Of a stretch of 49,198 bases of DNA, positions 26,771 through 35,413 are shown piece by piece. This stretch comes from Chitinispirillales bacterium (GTDB lineage Bacteria; Fibrobacterota; Chitinivibrionia; Chitinivibrionales; Chitinivibrionaceae), in contig JAIRUI010000046.1 in assembly GCA_031254455.1 (NCBI GenBank), positions 1 through 49,198 of the forward strand, in the 5' to 3' direction. Under the pieces are notes generated by a model. It did not search any database. It was given only the letters and a program-made list of their open reading frames with translations, and was not told the DNA's origin. Numbering within the stretch: position 1 is the first letter of the stretch; each line of letters begins with the position of its first letter. The position numbers and the translations under genes are program-made.

Positions 26771-27736
26771 ATGAAAAAAGTTTTTATTGACGGGCATGCG
26801 GGAACTACGGGGCTTGTTATTCGTGAGATACTGATAAAACACGGTGAGGTGGAAATTGTAGAAATAGAAGAACAACACCGCAAAAACATCAATAAAAAAA
26901 AGGACTTGCTCAAAAACGTAGATCTGGCTGTTTTGTGTCTTCCCGATGACGCGGCAAGAGAAACGGCGAAAGAAATTCCGCAAAATGTAAAAGTTATAGA
27001 TACCAGTACGGCGCACAGGACGTCTAAAGGCTGGATTTACGGATTCCCAGAATTAAAAAATTCCGACTGTCGTCAGCGCGGCAAAATCGGCAATGCGCTC
27101 AGAGTCGCAAATCCCGGTTGTCATGCGACAGGCGCTATTTCTATAATTCGTCCGCTAATTACGGAAAACGTAGTAAACGGCGACTACCCGTTTTTCATCA
27201 CATCAATTACCGGATATAGCGGCGCCGGGAAAAAAATGATTCAAATATACGAAGAACGTGACAAAAATGACGAATCATGGGTAACTCGTCCGTATTCTTT
27301 ACAGTTGAAACACAAACATATTCCCGAAATTATCGCGTTTACAATGATAAAAAATTCTCCGATTTTTTATCCGATTTTGGGAGCCTTTAAGCGCGGAATG
27401 CTCGTCTCTGTCGGGCTTGAAAACCGTCTTCTCAAAAAAAAAATTACCGCAAAAGACATCCACGATATTTTTGAAAAATACTATGACAATGAAAAATTCA
27501 TTAAAATTTTGCCTTTTAACGATAATTCGGTTTTAGCAAGTGCGGGAGAAATTGAAAATGCCTACCTGACAGCAACAAACTGCAATAATACGAATAATTT
27601 GGAGATTTTGATTTTCGGAAACGACGAACAAACTATAATCTTTGCCCGTTTTGACAATCTTGGAAAAGGTGCAAGCGGTGCGGCGATACAAAATTTAAAT
27701 ATAATGCTCGGATTTGATGAAAAAACAGGGCTTTGA
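26771..27736 (+). CDS. argC: N-acetyl-gamma-glutamyl-phosphate reductase
   Basis: ArgC reduces N-acetylglutamyl phosphate to the semialdehyde with NADPH in arginine synthesis. The 321-residue protein is the shorter type 2 form, with N-terminal VFIDGHAGTTGLVI for the nucleotide, DTSTAHR, the catalytic Cys in ANPGCHATG and TGYSGAGKKM. The rest of the arginine pathway is not in the window. A run of ten A within the coding region near 27434-27443 is intact in frame. It begins 60 nt after amgK behind a purine-rich GGGGGAAAA stretch. Confidence 0.92.
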   Translation: MKKVFIDGHAGTTGLVIREILIKHGEVEIVEIEEQHRKNINKKKDLLKNVDLAVLCLPDDAARETAKEIPQNVKVIDTSTAHRTSKGWIYGFPELKNSDCRQRGKIGNALRVANPGCHATGAISIIRPLITENVVNGDYPFFITSITGYSGAGKKMIQIYEERDKNDESWVTRPYSLQLKHKHIPEIIAFTMIKNSPIFYPILGAFKRGMLVSVGLENRLLKKKITAKDIHDIFEKYYDNEKFIKILPFNDNSVLASAGEIENAYLTATNCNNTNNLEILIFGNDEQTIIFARFDNLGKGASGAAIQNLNIMLGFDEKTGL

Positions 27737-27751
27737 ATAAATAAAGAGAAA

Positions 27752-28852
27752 ATGATGACGGCGGAATTTAAGAATACAATCGGGCAACAACGAATAAAAA
27801 GCCAAATTATACGCGCCTTACAAAACGAGCGGCAGGGGCACGCTTATCTTTTTTTAGGTGAAGGCGGTGTAGGAAAATTTTCACTGGCATTGGAGTTTGC
27901 GCAAATGTACCTTTGCAAATCCGAAAATAAACCCTGCGGCGAATGCGAAAACTGCAAATCAATAAAAAAATACAGCCACCGTAATTTTCAGTACATTTTC
28001 CCGTTAAAATTGGATGAAAAGCAACGTAAAATCGATGATTTTACGCAAGACGGATGGGAATATATTTATCAAAAAACTCGTGAAAGAATTGAAGAACCTT
28101 ATTCGCTTATAACGGACTACTCCGCACCGATTTACGTGAACAGAATACGCGACGCAAACGACATGATTTTCGGCAGAAGAGGAGAAAAAACGGTAACTAT
28201 CATTGAAGGGATAGACACTTTAAGCGATATTTCGCTTAATACTATGCTAAAAACTATTGAAGAACCGCCTGTCGGAGCGTTAATCATACTTTTGGCAAGA
28301 TATTCGGTTATTCCCACCATTCGCTCACGCTGCATTGTTTATAGATTTTCTGCACCAAAATCAGACGAAATAAAAACTTGGCTTAAAATCAAAGCCTCGG
28401 AAAAATCAGATGAAGAGATTTCGTATATAGCCGAAATTTCGCAAAATCTTCCGGGCGCAGCGTTGATAAAATTATCAGAAAACGGCAAAGAGATACAAAA
28501 ATTAACCGATACGTTTGCAAAAATTGTTTTTTGTGAAAAAACCGACTTTTCGCGAATGATAAACTTGGAAAAATTTATTCGAGAAAATTTAGAAAGAAAT
28601 TTTGATTTAGCGCAGCAAATTCTTGTTTATTTTATTTCCCAGATTCGAATAGGTTTTTTGTGCGCTGCAAATTATTCACAGATAAAACCTGAAATCCACA
28701 TTCCGAATTTCAAAAATTGGCAGCAAGCCAGCTTATGCTCGCAGGCGGTTGACGATTCAATGTTATCGATAAAAAAAAGCAGTCCGCTTTTAATGGTATT
28801 GGCTGATTTAACAATAAAACTGATGGAGATATTTGATGAACGAAAAATCTAA
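27752..28852 (+). CDS. holB: DNA polymerase III delta' subunit
   Basis: The 366-residue AAA+ protein has the clamp-loader core: IGQQRIKSQII, HAYLFLGEGGVGK (Walker A), the zinc-module Cys set CKSENKPCGECENCKS, and the sensor-like segment TMLKTIEEPP, followed by RSRCIVYRF with the SRC motif. It loads the sliding clamp in the replication fork. Two start codons (27752 and 27755) are possible; neither has a strong ribosome-binding site. It overlaps ricT by 17 nt; the holB-ricT-metG order is a known conserved cluster in several phyla. Confidence 0.88.
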   Translation: MMTAEFKNTIGQQRIKSQIIRALQNERQGHAYLFLGEGGVGKFSLALEFAQMYLCKSENKPCGECENCKSIKKYSHRNFQYIFPLKLDEKQRKIDDFTQDGWEYIYQKTRERIEEPYSLITDYSAPIYVNRIRDANDMIFGRRGEKTVTIIEGIDTLSDISLNTMLKTIEEPPVGALIILLARYSVIPTIRSRCIVYRFSAPKSDEIKTWLKIKASEKSDEEISYIAEISQNLPGAALIKLSENGKEIQKLTDTFAKIVFCEKTDFSRMINLEKFIRENLERNFDLAQQILVYFISQIRIGFLCAANYSQIKPEIHIPNFKNWQQASLCSQAVDDSMLSIKKSSPLLMVLADLTIKLMEIFDERKI

Positions 28853-29759
28853 ATCATACTCTTACGAAGTGTCTTTCAGGGGAAACAAACGAGAAACTTA
28901 CGTGTCAAAGCAAGAAATGAGGCGCGGCAGCATTGTCATTGTAAGTGTAGAAAAAGGATTTGACTACGGAAAAATATCCATATCCAAAACTATTAGCGAA
29001 AAAGAAGCGGAAACGCTTCCAAAAATTCAAAGAGTCGCCACACAGGAAGATATTGAAAGAATTTCACGAAACAGCGAAAAAGAAAAAAATGCGTTTCGAC
29101 TTTGCAAAGAGAGAATCATAGAACATAAACTTGAAATGAAACTTGTAGAAGTAGAAATGCAATTCGACGGCAGCAAGTTAACGTTTTATTTCACTTCGCC
29201 GCAACGAGTGGATTTCAGAGAATTGGTAAAATCGCTTGCGGGAATTTATCATACACGAATCGATTTGCGGCAAATTGGCGCAAGAGACGAAGCGCGGCTT
29301 ATTTCGGGAATAGGCCCCTGCGGAAGAGTTCAGTGCTGTTCTTCTTGTATGAACGGATTTAAGGAAATAACCGCGCAGCAGGCAAAGGATCAGCAATTAT
29401 CAATAAATCCGGTAAAAATTTCCGGAAACTGCGGACGATACATTTGTTGTTTAGCGTTTGAAGAAGAATGTTATTTGGACGCTTACACCAAAATCCCGCG
29501 CGCCGGAACTTCGTTTACCGCACAAAACGGTAAAAAAGGAGAAGTTGTTTTTGTAGATATTTTTAAAGAGAGAGTTCAGGTAAAATTTCTGGAAAAAATC
29601 GCGAACGAAAAACCGTCGGTAAGATATGAATGGTTTAGCGTTGAACAAATAAAAGCCGGAAAATGCGACGAACCGAAACAATCTCAATTCGGCGCACAGT
29701 CCAAAAGCGATGAAAAAACAAACGAAAGGAAAGAAAATGAATTTATACCCAAAAAATAG
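28836..29759 (+). CDS. ricT: PSP1/RicT family protein
   Basis: The 307-residue protein is a PSP1-domain protein of the RicT (YaaT) kind. It has KLTFYFTSPQRVDFRELVK, then RIDLRQIGARDEARLISGIGPCGRVQCCSSC and SGNCGRYICCLAFE. The clustered Cys residues match those that bind iron-sulfur clusters in B. subtilis RicT, which works with RicA and RicF in RNA maturation and phosphorelay effects. The first in-frame codon is a TTG at 28833, but the ATG three bases later is preferred. The start lies inside holB and the 3' end covers the start of metG, so all three are coupled. Confidence 0.88.
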   Translation: MNEKSKSYSYEVSFRGNKRETYVSKQEMRRGSIVIVSVEKGFDYGKISISKTISEKEAETLPKIQRVATQEDIERISRNSEKEKNAFRLCKERIIEHKLEMKLVEVEMQFDGSKLTFYFTSPQRVDFRELVKSLAGIYHTRIDLRQIGARDEARLISGIGPCGRVQCCSSCMNGFKEITAQQAKDQQLSINPVKISGNCGRYICCLAFEEECYLDAYTKIPRAGTSFTAQNGKKGEVVFVDIFKERVQVKFLEKIANEKPSVRYEWFSVEQIKAGKCDEPKQSQFGAQSKSDEKTNERKENEFIPKK

Positions 29760-31380
29760 TAAACCTCTGTTAGTAACTATGGGACTTCCGTATGCGAACG
29801 GAAGTATTCATCTTGGACATTTAATAGAAGCGGTACAAGCAGACGTTTTTGTGCGGGCAAATAAAATGGCGGGACGAGACACAATTTATATTTGCGCGGA
29901 CGATACGCACGGAACGCCCATTCAAATAAACGCTATGAAACAAAATACTACGCCCGAAGAATTAATTTCAAAAGCGTGGGACGAGCATACGCGAGATTAT
30001 GCGACGTACTCAATTGAGTTTGACAAATTTTACACTACGAATTCTGAAGAAAACCGTCTATGGGTCGAAAAAATTTACAACAAACTGCAAAAAAACGGAC
30101 TTATAGAAAAGAAAACTATACAGCAGTTTTATTGCGAAAACGACAAAAGGTTTTTACCGGACAGATTCGTTAAAGGAACGTGTCCAAAATGCGATGCGCA
30201 AAATCAATACGGCGACAACTGCGAAGCTTGCGGAGCAAGTTACAATTCGGAGGATTTAAAAAATCCAAAATGTTCTTTATGTGAAAAAACGCCTATTCTC
30301 AAAGACAGCGAGCATTTTTTTGTCAACATGAAGAAAGAAAAAGATTTTCTTGAAAAATATCTCGCAAAAGACGGCGTTATTCAAGACGATATGAAAGTAT
30401 TCGTAAATAACTGGGCGGGCGATTTGCAGGAAAGATGCATAAGCAGGGACGAACCGTATTTCGGTTTCAAAATTCCCAATACGCAGAACAAATATTTTTA
30501 TGTTTGGCTTGACGCGCCGATAGGATATATCAGTTCGACACAGAAATATTGTGACGAAAAAGGTATAGATATAAATAAATACTGGAACGAAGAAAGTAAC
30601 GTGGAAATTGTACATATCATAGGGAAAGATATTGTTTACTTTCACGCTTTGCTTTGGCCCGTGATGCTGAAAAGTGCAAAATTAAAAATGCCTGACAATT
30701 TGTTTATCCATGGATTTCTAACGATTGAAGGCGAAAAAATGTCCAAAACGCGCGGAACTTTTATTTTGGCAAAGGATTTTTTGCAAAGAGTTAAACACGA
30801 CTGTGCGGCTCAATATCTGCGATTTTATTTTGCCGGTAAACTTACTTTAAACGTGAACGATCTGGATTTTTCAATTGACGAACTCGTAAATGCTATAAAT
30901 TCTACGCTCGTCAATAATATCGGCAATTTTTGTAACCGCACGAGTACGTTCCTTGATAAATTTTTTGAATCGACGATTCCCGACTGTGATTGCGATGAAG
31001 AAATTGAACTACAGAGTTTGAAAATTATGGAAAAGATTATTGAATTTTTACTCAAATTAAATTTCCGTTCGGCGCTCGACGAAATACGGATTTTAGGGAG
31101 TTTGGCAAATAAATATTTTCAAGACAAAAAGCCTTGGGAATTAGTAAAAAACGATATGGAAGAGGCAAAAAAAGTGATGACGACCTGCACAAACATGATT
31201 GCGGTTTTAGGCGTTGCGATAAAGCCTATAGTACCGCAAATTGTACAAATTTTGGAAAGACAGTTCGATGAAATTTTTGATTATGAAAGTGCGAATTTCA
31301 AACGCAGAAATAAAAAAATTCTCCATGCTCAAAAATTAGCGTTACCGCTTGAAAAATCAATGTTTGACGGGCTTTACTAA
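29737..31380 (+). CDS. metG: methionyl-tRNA synthetase
   Basis: A class I synthetase that charges tRNA-Met with methionine. The 547-residue protein has GLPYANGSIHLGHL (HIGH motif as HLGH), a knuckle with CPKC, CEAC and CSLC for zinc, WLDAPIGY, and the KMSKS-type loop as GEKMSKTRG. The C-terminus stops after the anticodon-binding domain and has no extra tRNA-binding (EMAP-like) domain. The ATG at 29737 (GAAAGGAAAG upstream) is preferred to an in-frame start at 29710. It overlaps ricT by 23 nt. Confidence 0.97.
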   Translation: MNLYPKNSKPLLVTMGLPYANGSIHLGHLIEAVQADVFVRANKMAGRDTIYICADDTHGTPIQINAMKQNTTPEELISKAWDEHTRDYATYSIEFDKFYTTNSEENRLWVEKIYNKLQKNGLIEKKTIQQFYCENDKRFLPDRFVKGTCPKCDAQNQYGDNCEACGASYNSEDLKNPKCSLCEKTPILKDSEHFFVNMKKEKDFLEKYLAKDGVIQDDMKVFVNNWAGDLQERCISRDEPYFGFKIPNTQNKYFYVWLDAPIGYISSTQKYCDEKGIDINKYWNEESNVEIVHIIGKDIVYFHALLWPVMLKSAKLKMPDNLFIHGFLTIEGEKMSKTRGTFILAKDFLQRVKHDCAAQYLRFYFAGKLTLNVNDLDFSIDELVNAINSTLVNNIGNFCNRTSTFLDKFFESTIPDCDCDEEIELQSLKIMEKIIEFLLKLNFRSALDEIRILGSLANKYFQDKKPWELVKNDMEEAKKVMTTCTNMIAVLGVAIKPIVPQIVQILERQFDEIFDYESANFKRRNKKILHAQKLALPLEKSMFDGLY

Positions 31381-31434
31381 AAAACTTTTGCAGCATATTT
31401 TGAGCGAATTTATTAGTGACATTATTAAATATAT

Positions 31435-31461
31435 TAAAGATATAAAAAATTTTACCGATAC
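31435..31461 (+). promoter_or_regulatory. sigma-28-type promoter of the flgM-like gene
   Basis: TAAAGATA at 31435-31442 and ACCGATAC at 31454-31461 are separated by exactly 11 nt, very near the flagellar sigma-28 consensus TAAAGTTT(N11)GCCGATAA. The site lies 44 nt upstream of the flgM-like start. Confidence 0.7.
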
Positions 31462-31505
31462 TTTTAATATCATTATTATGAAAAGATGAAAGGATGGTAA
31501 TCACG

Positions 31506-31826
31506 ATGTTACTTGAAACAATACAAAACAATGTTACAGGAACAGCGGATTTTCAAAAATATGACGGAGTTTCACACAAAGAAAACGTTAAATCCGAAAA
31601 AATTACGGATAAAAAACATGATAATGCATTTATTTCTTCCGAATCAAAAAAAGTAACAGATACATTTTTTGTAGCAAAAACCCTCGTTGCATATTCCGAG
31701 TCATCTATCGACATCCGTGAAGAAAAAGTTAATGAAGTACGCGAGAAGATAAACGACGGATATTATAATTCAAAGGAATTTGCGGATAATTTAGCGAATC
31801 AATTGATAAAAGATTTGATATTTTAG
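31506..31826 (+). CDS. flgM: FlgM-like anti-sigma-28 factor
   Basis: The 106-residue protein is polar and probably unfolded in its N-terminal two thirds. Its C-terminal segment, IDIREEKVNEVREKINDGYY and then FADNLANQLIKDL, follows the FlgM pattern R-x-EKV-(x3)-[RK]-x-x-I-x-x-G-x-Y with a final amphipathic helix. FlgM binds sigma-28 (FliA) until it is exported through the finished hook. The ATG at 31506 has AAAGGA about 11 nt upstream; an ATG at 31494 has no space for a ribosome-binding site. The gene stands alone between metG and terminator hairpins, with a sigma-28-type promoter in front, which fits FlgM autoregulation. Confidence 0.7.
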   Translation: MLLETIQNNVTGTADFQKYDGVSHKENVKSEKITDKKHDNAFISSESKKVTDTFFVAKTLVAYSESSIDIREEKVNEVREKINDGYYNSKEFADNLANQLIKDLIF

Positions 31827-31861
31827 TTTGGAAATTATATACTTACAAGTTTTTGTGAAAA

Positions 31862-31897
31862 GGGTAGGACGTAGAAAATACGTTCTACCCCTGTTTT
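31862..31897 (+). terminator. hairpin terminator after the flgM-like gene
   Basis: GGGTAGGACG (31862-31871) and CGTTCTACCC (31881-31890) form a 10-bp stem with one G-T wobble and a 9-nt loop, followed by CTGTTTT, about 36 nt past the stop. Confidence 0.7.
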
Positions 31898-31919
31898 ACA
31901 GCGATATATTATATAATTA

Positions 31920-32065
31920 AATTCGGCAAAGAAGGTTAATTTAGGAGTAACGGGATTTTCGTTTGACGACAGCGTAGTAGAAATGCGAAAGAATACGATG
32001 TCGAAATAATCCGTCAAGTCGGCGATGCGATAGAAATAGACGATAAGGACTTGAAAGTTTATTGA
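31920..32065 (+). pseudogene. possible frameshifted gene remnant
   Basis: Two adjoining frames in this gap translate to protein-like sequence without a start: first KKVNLGVTGFSFDDSVVE, then, after a one-base frame change near 31980, AKEYDVEIIRQVGDAIEI and a TGA at 32063-32065. There is no ribosome-binding site or start codon. I read it as the decayed tail of a gene, of unknown family. Chance cannot be excluded at this length. Confidence 0.3.
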
Positions 32066-32094
32066 GATTATTTGTTTAATGAATTTATTTTTGT

Positions 32095-32128
32095 AAAAGG
32101 GTGAGATTTGATTCTCACCCTTTTGTTT
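32095..32128. terminator. hairpin terminator
   Basis: An 11-bp perfect stem, AAAAGGGTGAG (32095-32105) with CTCACCCTTTT (32114-32124), and an 8-nt loop is followed by a T-rich stretch. It lies 30 nt after the end of the possible gene remnant, which supports a former gene there. Confidence 0.85.
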
Positions 32129-32187
32129 GTCTGGAAATATGGTATTTTACTATATAAATTTCGGTATAAAGGGTTTTGGCAATCAAT

Positions 32188-32733
32188 ATGGAAATAAAAA
32201 AAATAAACGCGATTTTGGATGCAAGCGAAGTCAAAAAATTGTGCGCCGGCGACGAGGTTTTAATTTCGGGAGAAATTTGGACTGCGCGAGATGCGGCTCA
32301 CAAACGTTTTGTCGAACTTGTAAAGATTGGTGAAAAACTCCCGATAGAGATAAAAAATCGAATTATTTATTTTACAGGACCGACTCCTGCAAAACCCAAT
32401 GAAATTATAGGCTCGGCAGGCCCAACGACAAGCGGACGAATGGATGTATATTCGCCGATTTTGATTAGAAAGGCAGGGCTTACTGGAATGATTGGAAAGG
32501 GAAATCGAAGTAAAGAAGTTGTTGAGGCGATGATGGAATGCGGTGCAGTTTATTTTGCCGCAGTCGGCGGCGCGGCGGCATTAATTTCTAAGACTATAAA
32601 AGAAGCGCAAATCGTAGCGTATCCCGAATTAGGCGCAGAAGCGGTAAGAAAATTGCGTGTAGAAAACTTTCCCGTAATCGTGGCTATTGATTCTTTCGGA
32701 AAATCGCTATATGAATTAAGAGGCGGAAATTGA
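32188..32733 (+). CDS. fumarase/tartrate dehydratase beta-type subunit (class I)
   Basis: The 181-residue protein matches the beta (C-terminal) half of class I iron-sulfur fumarases and L-tartrate dehydratases. It has SGEIWTARDAAHKRF, PTPAKPNEIIGSAGPTTSGRMD, GMIGKGNR, CGAVYFAAVGGAAAL and YPELGAEA. The enzyme interconverts fumarate and malate and needs an alpha subunit carrying the cluster ligands, which is not adjacent. The ATG at 32188 was chosen; a TTG at 32176 is possible, and no ideal ribosome-binding site is seen for either. The stop overlaps the TTG start of trhP. Confidence 0.9.
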   Translation: MEIKKINAILDASEVKKLCAGDEVLISGEIWTARDAAHKRFVELVKIGEKLPIEIKNRIIYFTGPTPAKPNEIIGSAGPTTSGRMDVYSPILIRKAGLTGMIGKGNRSKEVVEAMMECGAVYFAAVGGAAALISKTIKEAQIVAYPELGAEAVRKLRVENFPVIVAIDSFGKSLYELRGGN

Positions 32734-34094
32734 GCGCTGAAAAACCAGAATTATTGCTTCCCGCAGGGACTTTGCAAAATTTGAAAACGGCGTTCCTCTA
32801 CGGAGCGGACGCCGTTTACTGTGGAATGTCCTCGTTTTCACTGCGAAGTAAAAGCGGATTTTCGCCAAACGATGCTACCGAAGGAATAAAAACGGCGCAT
32901 TCTATCGGGAAAAAGGTATATATCGCTCTTAACTTATACGCTCACAACGAAGATTTAGAGAATATGCCGAAAATAACCGCGTTACTTGGCGACATCAAAC
33001 CGGACGGAGTAATAGTGTCCGACAGCGGCGTTTTTTCGCTCTTAAAAAAGGAATTGCCGCAAATGCCGATTTGTATTTCGACTCAAGCTAATTTAACAAA
33101 TTGGGCAGCCGTCGATTTTTGGCGGCGGCAAGGCGCTAACAAGGTTGTTCTTGCACGGGAATGTTCGTTTGAAGAAATAAAATCTATCCGTAAAAAATGC
33201 CCTAATATAAAAATTGAAACGTTTATACACGGTGCAATGTGTATGAGTATGTCCGGAAGATGTTTGCTCAGTAATTTTTTGAGCGCAAGGGACGCAAACC
33301 GCGGCGAATGCAGTCAATCCTGCAGGTGGAAGTACAAGCTCAATGCAAAATTTCGCGAAGAATTTGATTTTGCGCTTGAGGAAGAAAATCGCGGCGGCGA
33401 ATTTTTTGAAATAGACGAAATCGGAGAAGGCAGCCATATTTTAAGCAGTAAAGACCTGTGTTTAATGCCGGTTTTGGATAAATATTTGCAAACAGGAATA
33501 GATTCTTTCAAAATAGAAGGGCGGCATAAAAACGAATTTTACACGGCAATCGCCGCCAAAGCGTACCGAAACGCTATCGACGATTGGTTTGAAAATCCAA
33601 ACGTTTGGAATTACGAAAATTATATGCCGATATTAAATTCCGCCGGCAATCGCGGCTTGACGTTGGGTTTTCACAGCGGCGTACTTACTGATTCGGCGCA
33701 CGATTACGAAACGACAAAATCGCTTGGTGAATTTCGTTTTGCGGGGATTGTTAGAAAATGGGAAGGAGATTATTTTATTTTTGAGGTGCGAAATACGTTG
33801 GAGGTCGGTGACGAAATAGAATTTATACTCCCGAATTTAACGGAAATAAAATTTAAACTCAAAAAAATAATTGATGCAAAAAGCGGCGGCGAAATTTCAA
33901 AGGTAAGCGCCGGACAAGAATATTGCATAAGAGTGTTTGCGAAAGATTTTGACGGCTTTGAAATTGATGAAGTTAAAAAAAACATTTCGGTTTTCTGCGT
34001 TGCAAAAGTTAAGGTAAAAGGACAGAATTCGAGTGAAAAGAAAATCATTGAAAATAGAAAAATATCGTTTGCGGAGGAAATATGCAAAAAATAG
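32730..34094 (+). CDS. trhP: U32-family tRNA hydroxylation protein, TrhP-like
   Basis: The 454-residue protein begins ELLLPAGTLQNLKTAFLYGADAVYCG and has the U32 signature ETFIHGAMCMSMSGRCLLS, then NRGECSQSCRW. The Cys residues there correspond to iron-sulfur ligands of TrhP/RlhA-type proteins. The length equals that of E. coli YegQ (TrhP), which helps prephenate-dependent hydroxylation of U34 in tRNA. Older annotation as a U32 peptidase or collagenase is not supported by biochemistry of this subgroup. The start is a TTG at 32730 overlapping the previous stop (TTGA), with AGAGGCGG upstream. Confidence 0.85.
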   Translation: MSAEKPELLLPAGTLQNLKTAFLYGADAVYCGMSSFSLRSKSGFSPNDATEGIKTAHSIGKKVYIALNLYAHNEDLENMPKITALLGDIKPDGVIVSDSGVFSLLKKELPQMPICISTQANLTNWAAVDFWRRQGANKVVLARECSFEEIKSIRKKCPNIKIETFIHGAMCMSMSGRCLLSNFLSARDANRGECSQSCRWKYKLNAKFREEFDFALEEENRGGEFFEIDEIGEGSHILSSKDLCLMPVLDKYLQTGIDSFKIEGRHKNEFYTAIAAKAYRNAIDDWFENPNVWNYENYMPILNSAGNRGLTLGFHSGVLTDSAHDYETTKSLGEFRFAGIVRKWEGDYFIFEVRNTLEVGDEIEFILPNLTEIKFKLKKIIDAKSGGEISKVSAGQEYCIRVFAKDFDGFEIDEVKKNISVFCVAKVKVKGQNSSEKKIIENRKISFAEEICKK

Positions 34095-35413
34095 GAAATG
34101 CGAAAGTTTATTTAAAAAACGAGGCTCCTGACGCTGATTTCGTTTTAAAAAACGTGCGGGTGATAAATCCGCAGGAAAATATTGAAAAAATTTGCGACGT
34201 TGCGGTTTGTAAAGGAAAGATTGTCGCTTTGGGTGAAATTCCGTCTAAATTTTCTGAGGCAAGAAAAATAAATTTGGACGGATGCCTTCTGTTACCGGGA
34301 ATGATCGACTTACATACAAATCTTCGCGAGCCGGGGCGAGAAGACAAAGAAACTATAGAATCAGGAACTTCTGCGGCGGTTGCCGGCGGATTTACCGCAA
34401 TCGCTTGTATGCCGAATACCGACCCGATTACCGACGCCGAACAAAAGGTCAGATATATAATTCAGCGTAGCGAAAATGCGCCTTGCAGGGTTTATCCGAT
34501 CGGCGCGGCGACAAAGGAGTTAAAAGGAGAGGAAATTTCTCCGTTTTACGAAATGTTTAACGCGGGTGCGCGTGGAGTTTCCGATGGAACGCATTCAATC
34601 GTTAGAAGCGATATCCTGAAAAACGTAATGAATTACGCAAAAATGTTCGACAAGCCTGTTTTTTGTAATTGTCAGGACGTTAATTTGAGCAAAGGGGTGA
34701 TGAACGAAGGCGAATATTCGACGATTTTGGGGCTTCGCGGCAGTTCCAAAATAGCTGAAGACATAGATGTCTCTCGACATTTGATTACCGCGCAATATAC
34801 CGGCTGCAAAATACACATAACGCGGGTTTCATCCAAAGGCGCAATAGAAAAAATTCGGGAATATAAAGAAAAAGGCGTAAAAGTCACCGCGGCGACCGCG
34901 CCGCACTATTTGTATTATACGGACAAAGACTTGCTTTCTTACGATACAAACTTGAAAGTAAGTCCTCCGATTCGCACGGAAGAAGACCGCGCACAATTGT
35001 TAAAAGCGATAAAAGACGGAACGATTGACGCCATAGTAAGCGACCACGCTCCGCACACTTCGGAAGAAAAGAATATAGAATTTGACAACGCTTCGTTCGG
35101 AGTCGCAGGGCTTGAAACGCTTGTGGGTGCGGTTTTTACGGAAATTATTCATAAAAAAATTATTTCGCTTATGGATTTTGCAAAAATGATGTGCGTAAAC
35201 CCATACAAAATTCTAGGACTTCCGACGCCGAAAATCGCGGTCGGAGAAAGAGCCGATTTGACCGTTATTTCTCCAAATACAAGATGGAAAGTCGATACAA
35301 AGAATTTCTTTTCAAAATGCGCCAACTCCGCATTTTTAGGAAAGGAATTTACCGGAATGCCGGTAATGACGATTGTTGACGGGAAAATTATGTTTGAAAG
35401 GGAATGTTCTTGA
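34082..35413 (+). CDS. dihydroorotase homologue, probably non-catalytic
   Basis: The 443-residue protein is full length for class I dihydroorotase and keeps the fold's landmarks: DLHTNLREPGREDKE, AGGFTAIACMPNTDP, DTNLKVSPPIR and VSDHAPHTSEEK. However, several metal ligands are changed: the family's HxH reads HTN (34306-34314), the HCED site reads CNCQD, and the H-V-S-T site reads TRVSS. Only the first His and the late Asp remain. In Pseudomonas-type PyrC' proteins, loss of these residues marks an inactive scaffold for aspartate transcarbamoylase. No pyrB is in the window. The ATG has GGAGG upstream and overlaps trhP by 13 nt. The family assignment is firm; the non-catalytic status is inferred from residues. 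Confidence 0.9.
   Translation: MQKIGNAKVYLKNEAPDADFVLKNVRVINPQENIEKICDVAVCKGKIVALGEIPSKFSEARKINLDGCLLLPGMIDLHTNLREPGREDKETIESGTSAAVAGGFTAIACMPNTDPITDAEQKVRYIIQRSENAPCRVYPIGAATKELKGEEISPFYEMFNAGARGVSDGTHSIVRSDILKNVMNYAKMFDKPVFCNCQDVNLSKGVMNEGEYSTILGLRGSSKIAEDIDVSRHLITAQYTGCKIHITRVSSKGAIEKIREYKEKGVKVTAATAPHYLYYTDKDLLSYDTNLKVSPPIRTEEDRAQLLKAIKDGTIDAIVSDHAPHTSEEKNIEFDNASFGVAGLETLVGAVFTEIIHKKIISLMDFAKMMCVNPYKILGLPTPKIAVGERADLTVISPNTRWKVDTKNFFSKCANSAFLGKEFTGMPVMTIVDGKIMFERECS

Noticed and set aside
27434..27443. Ten-A homopolymer in argC as a phase-variation site
   Set aside because: The gene is in frame and argC is not a typical phase-variable gene; A-runs are common in this AT-rich genome.
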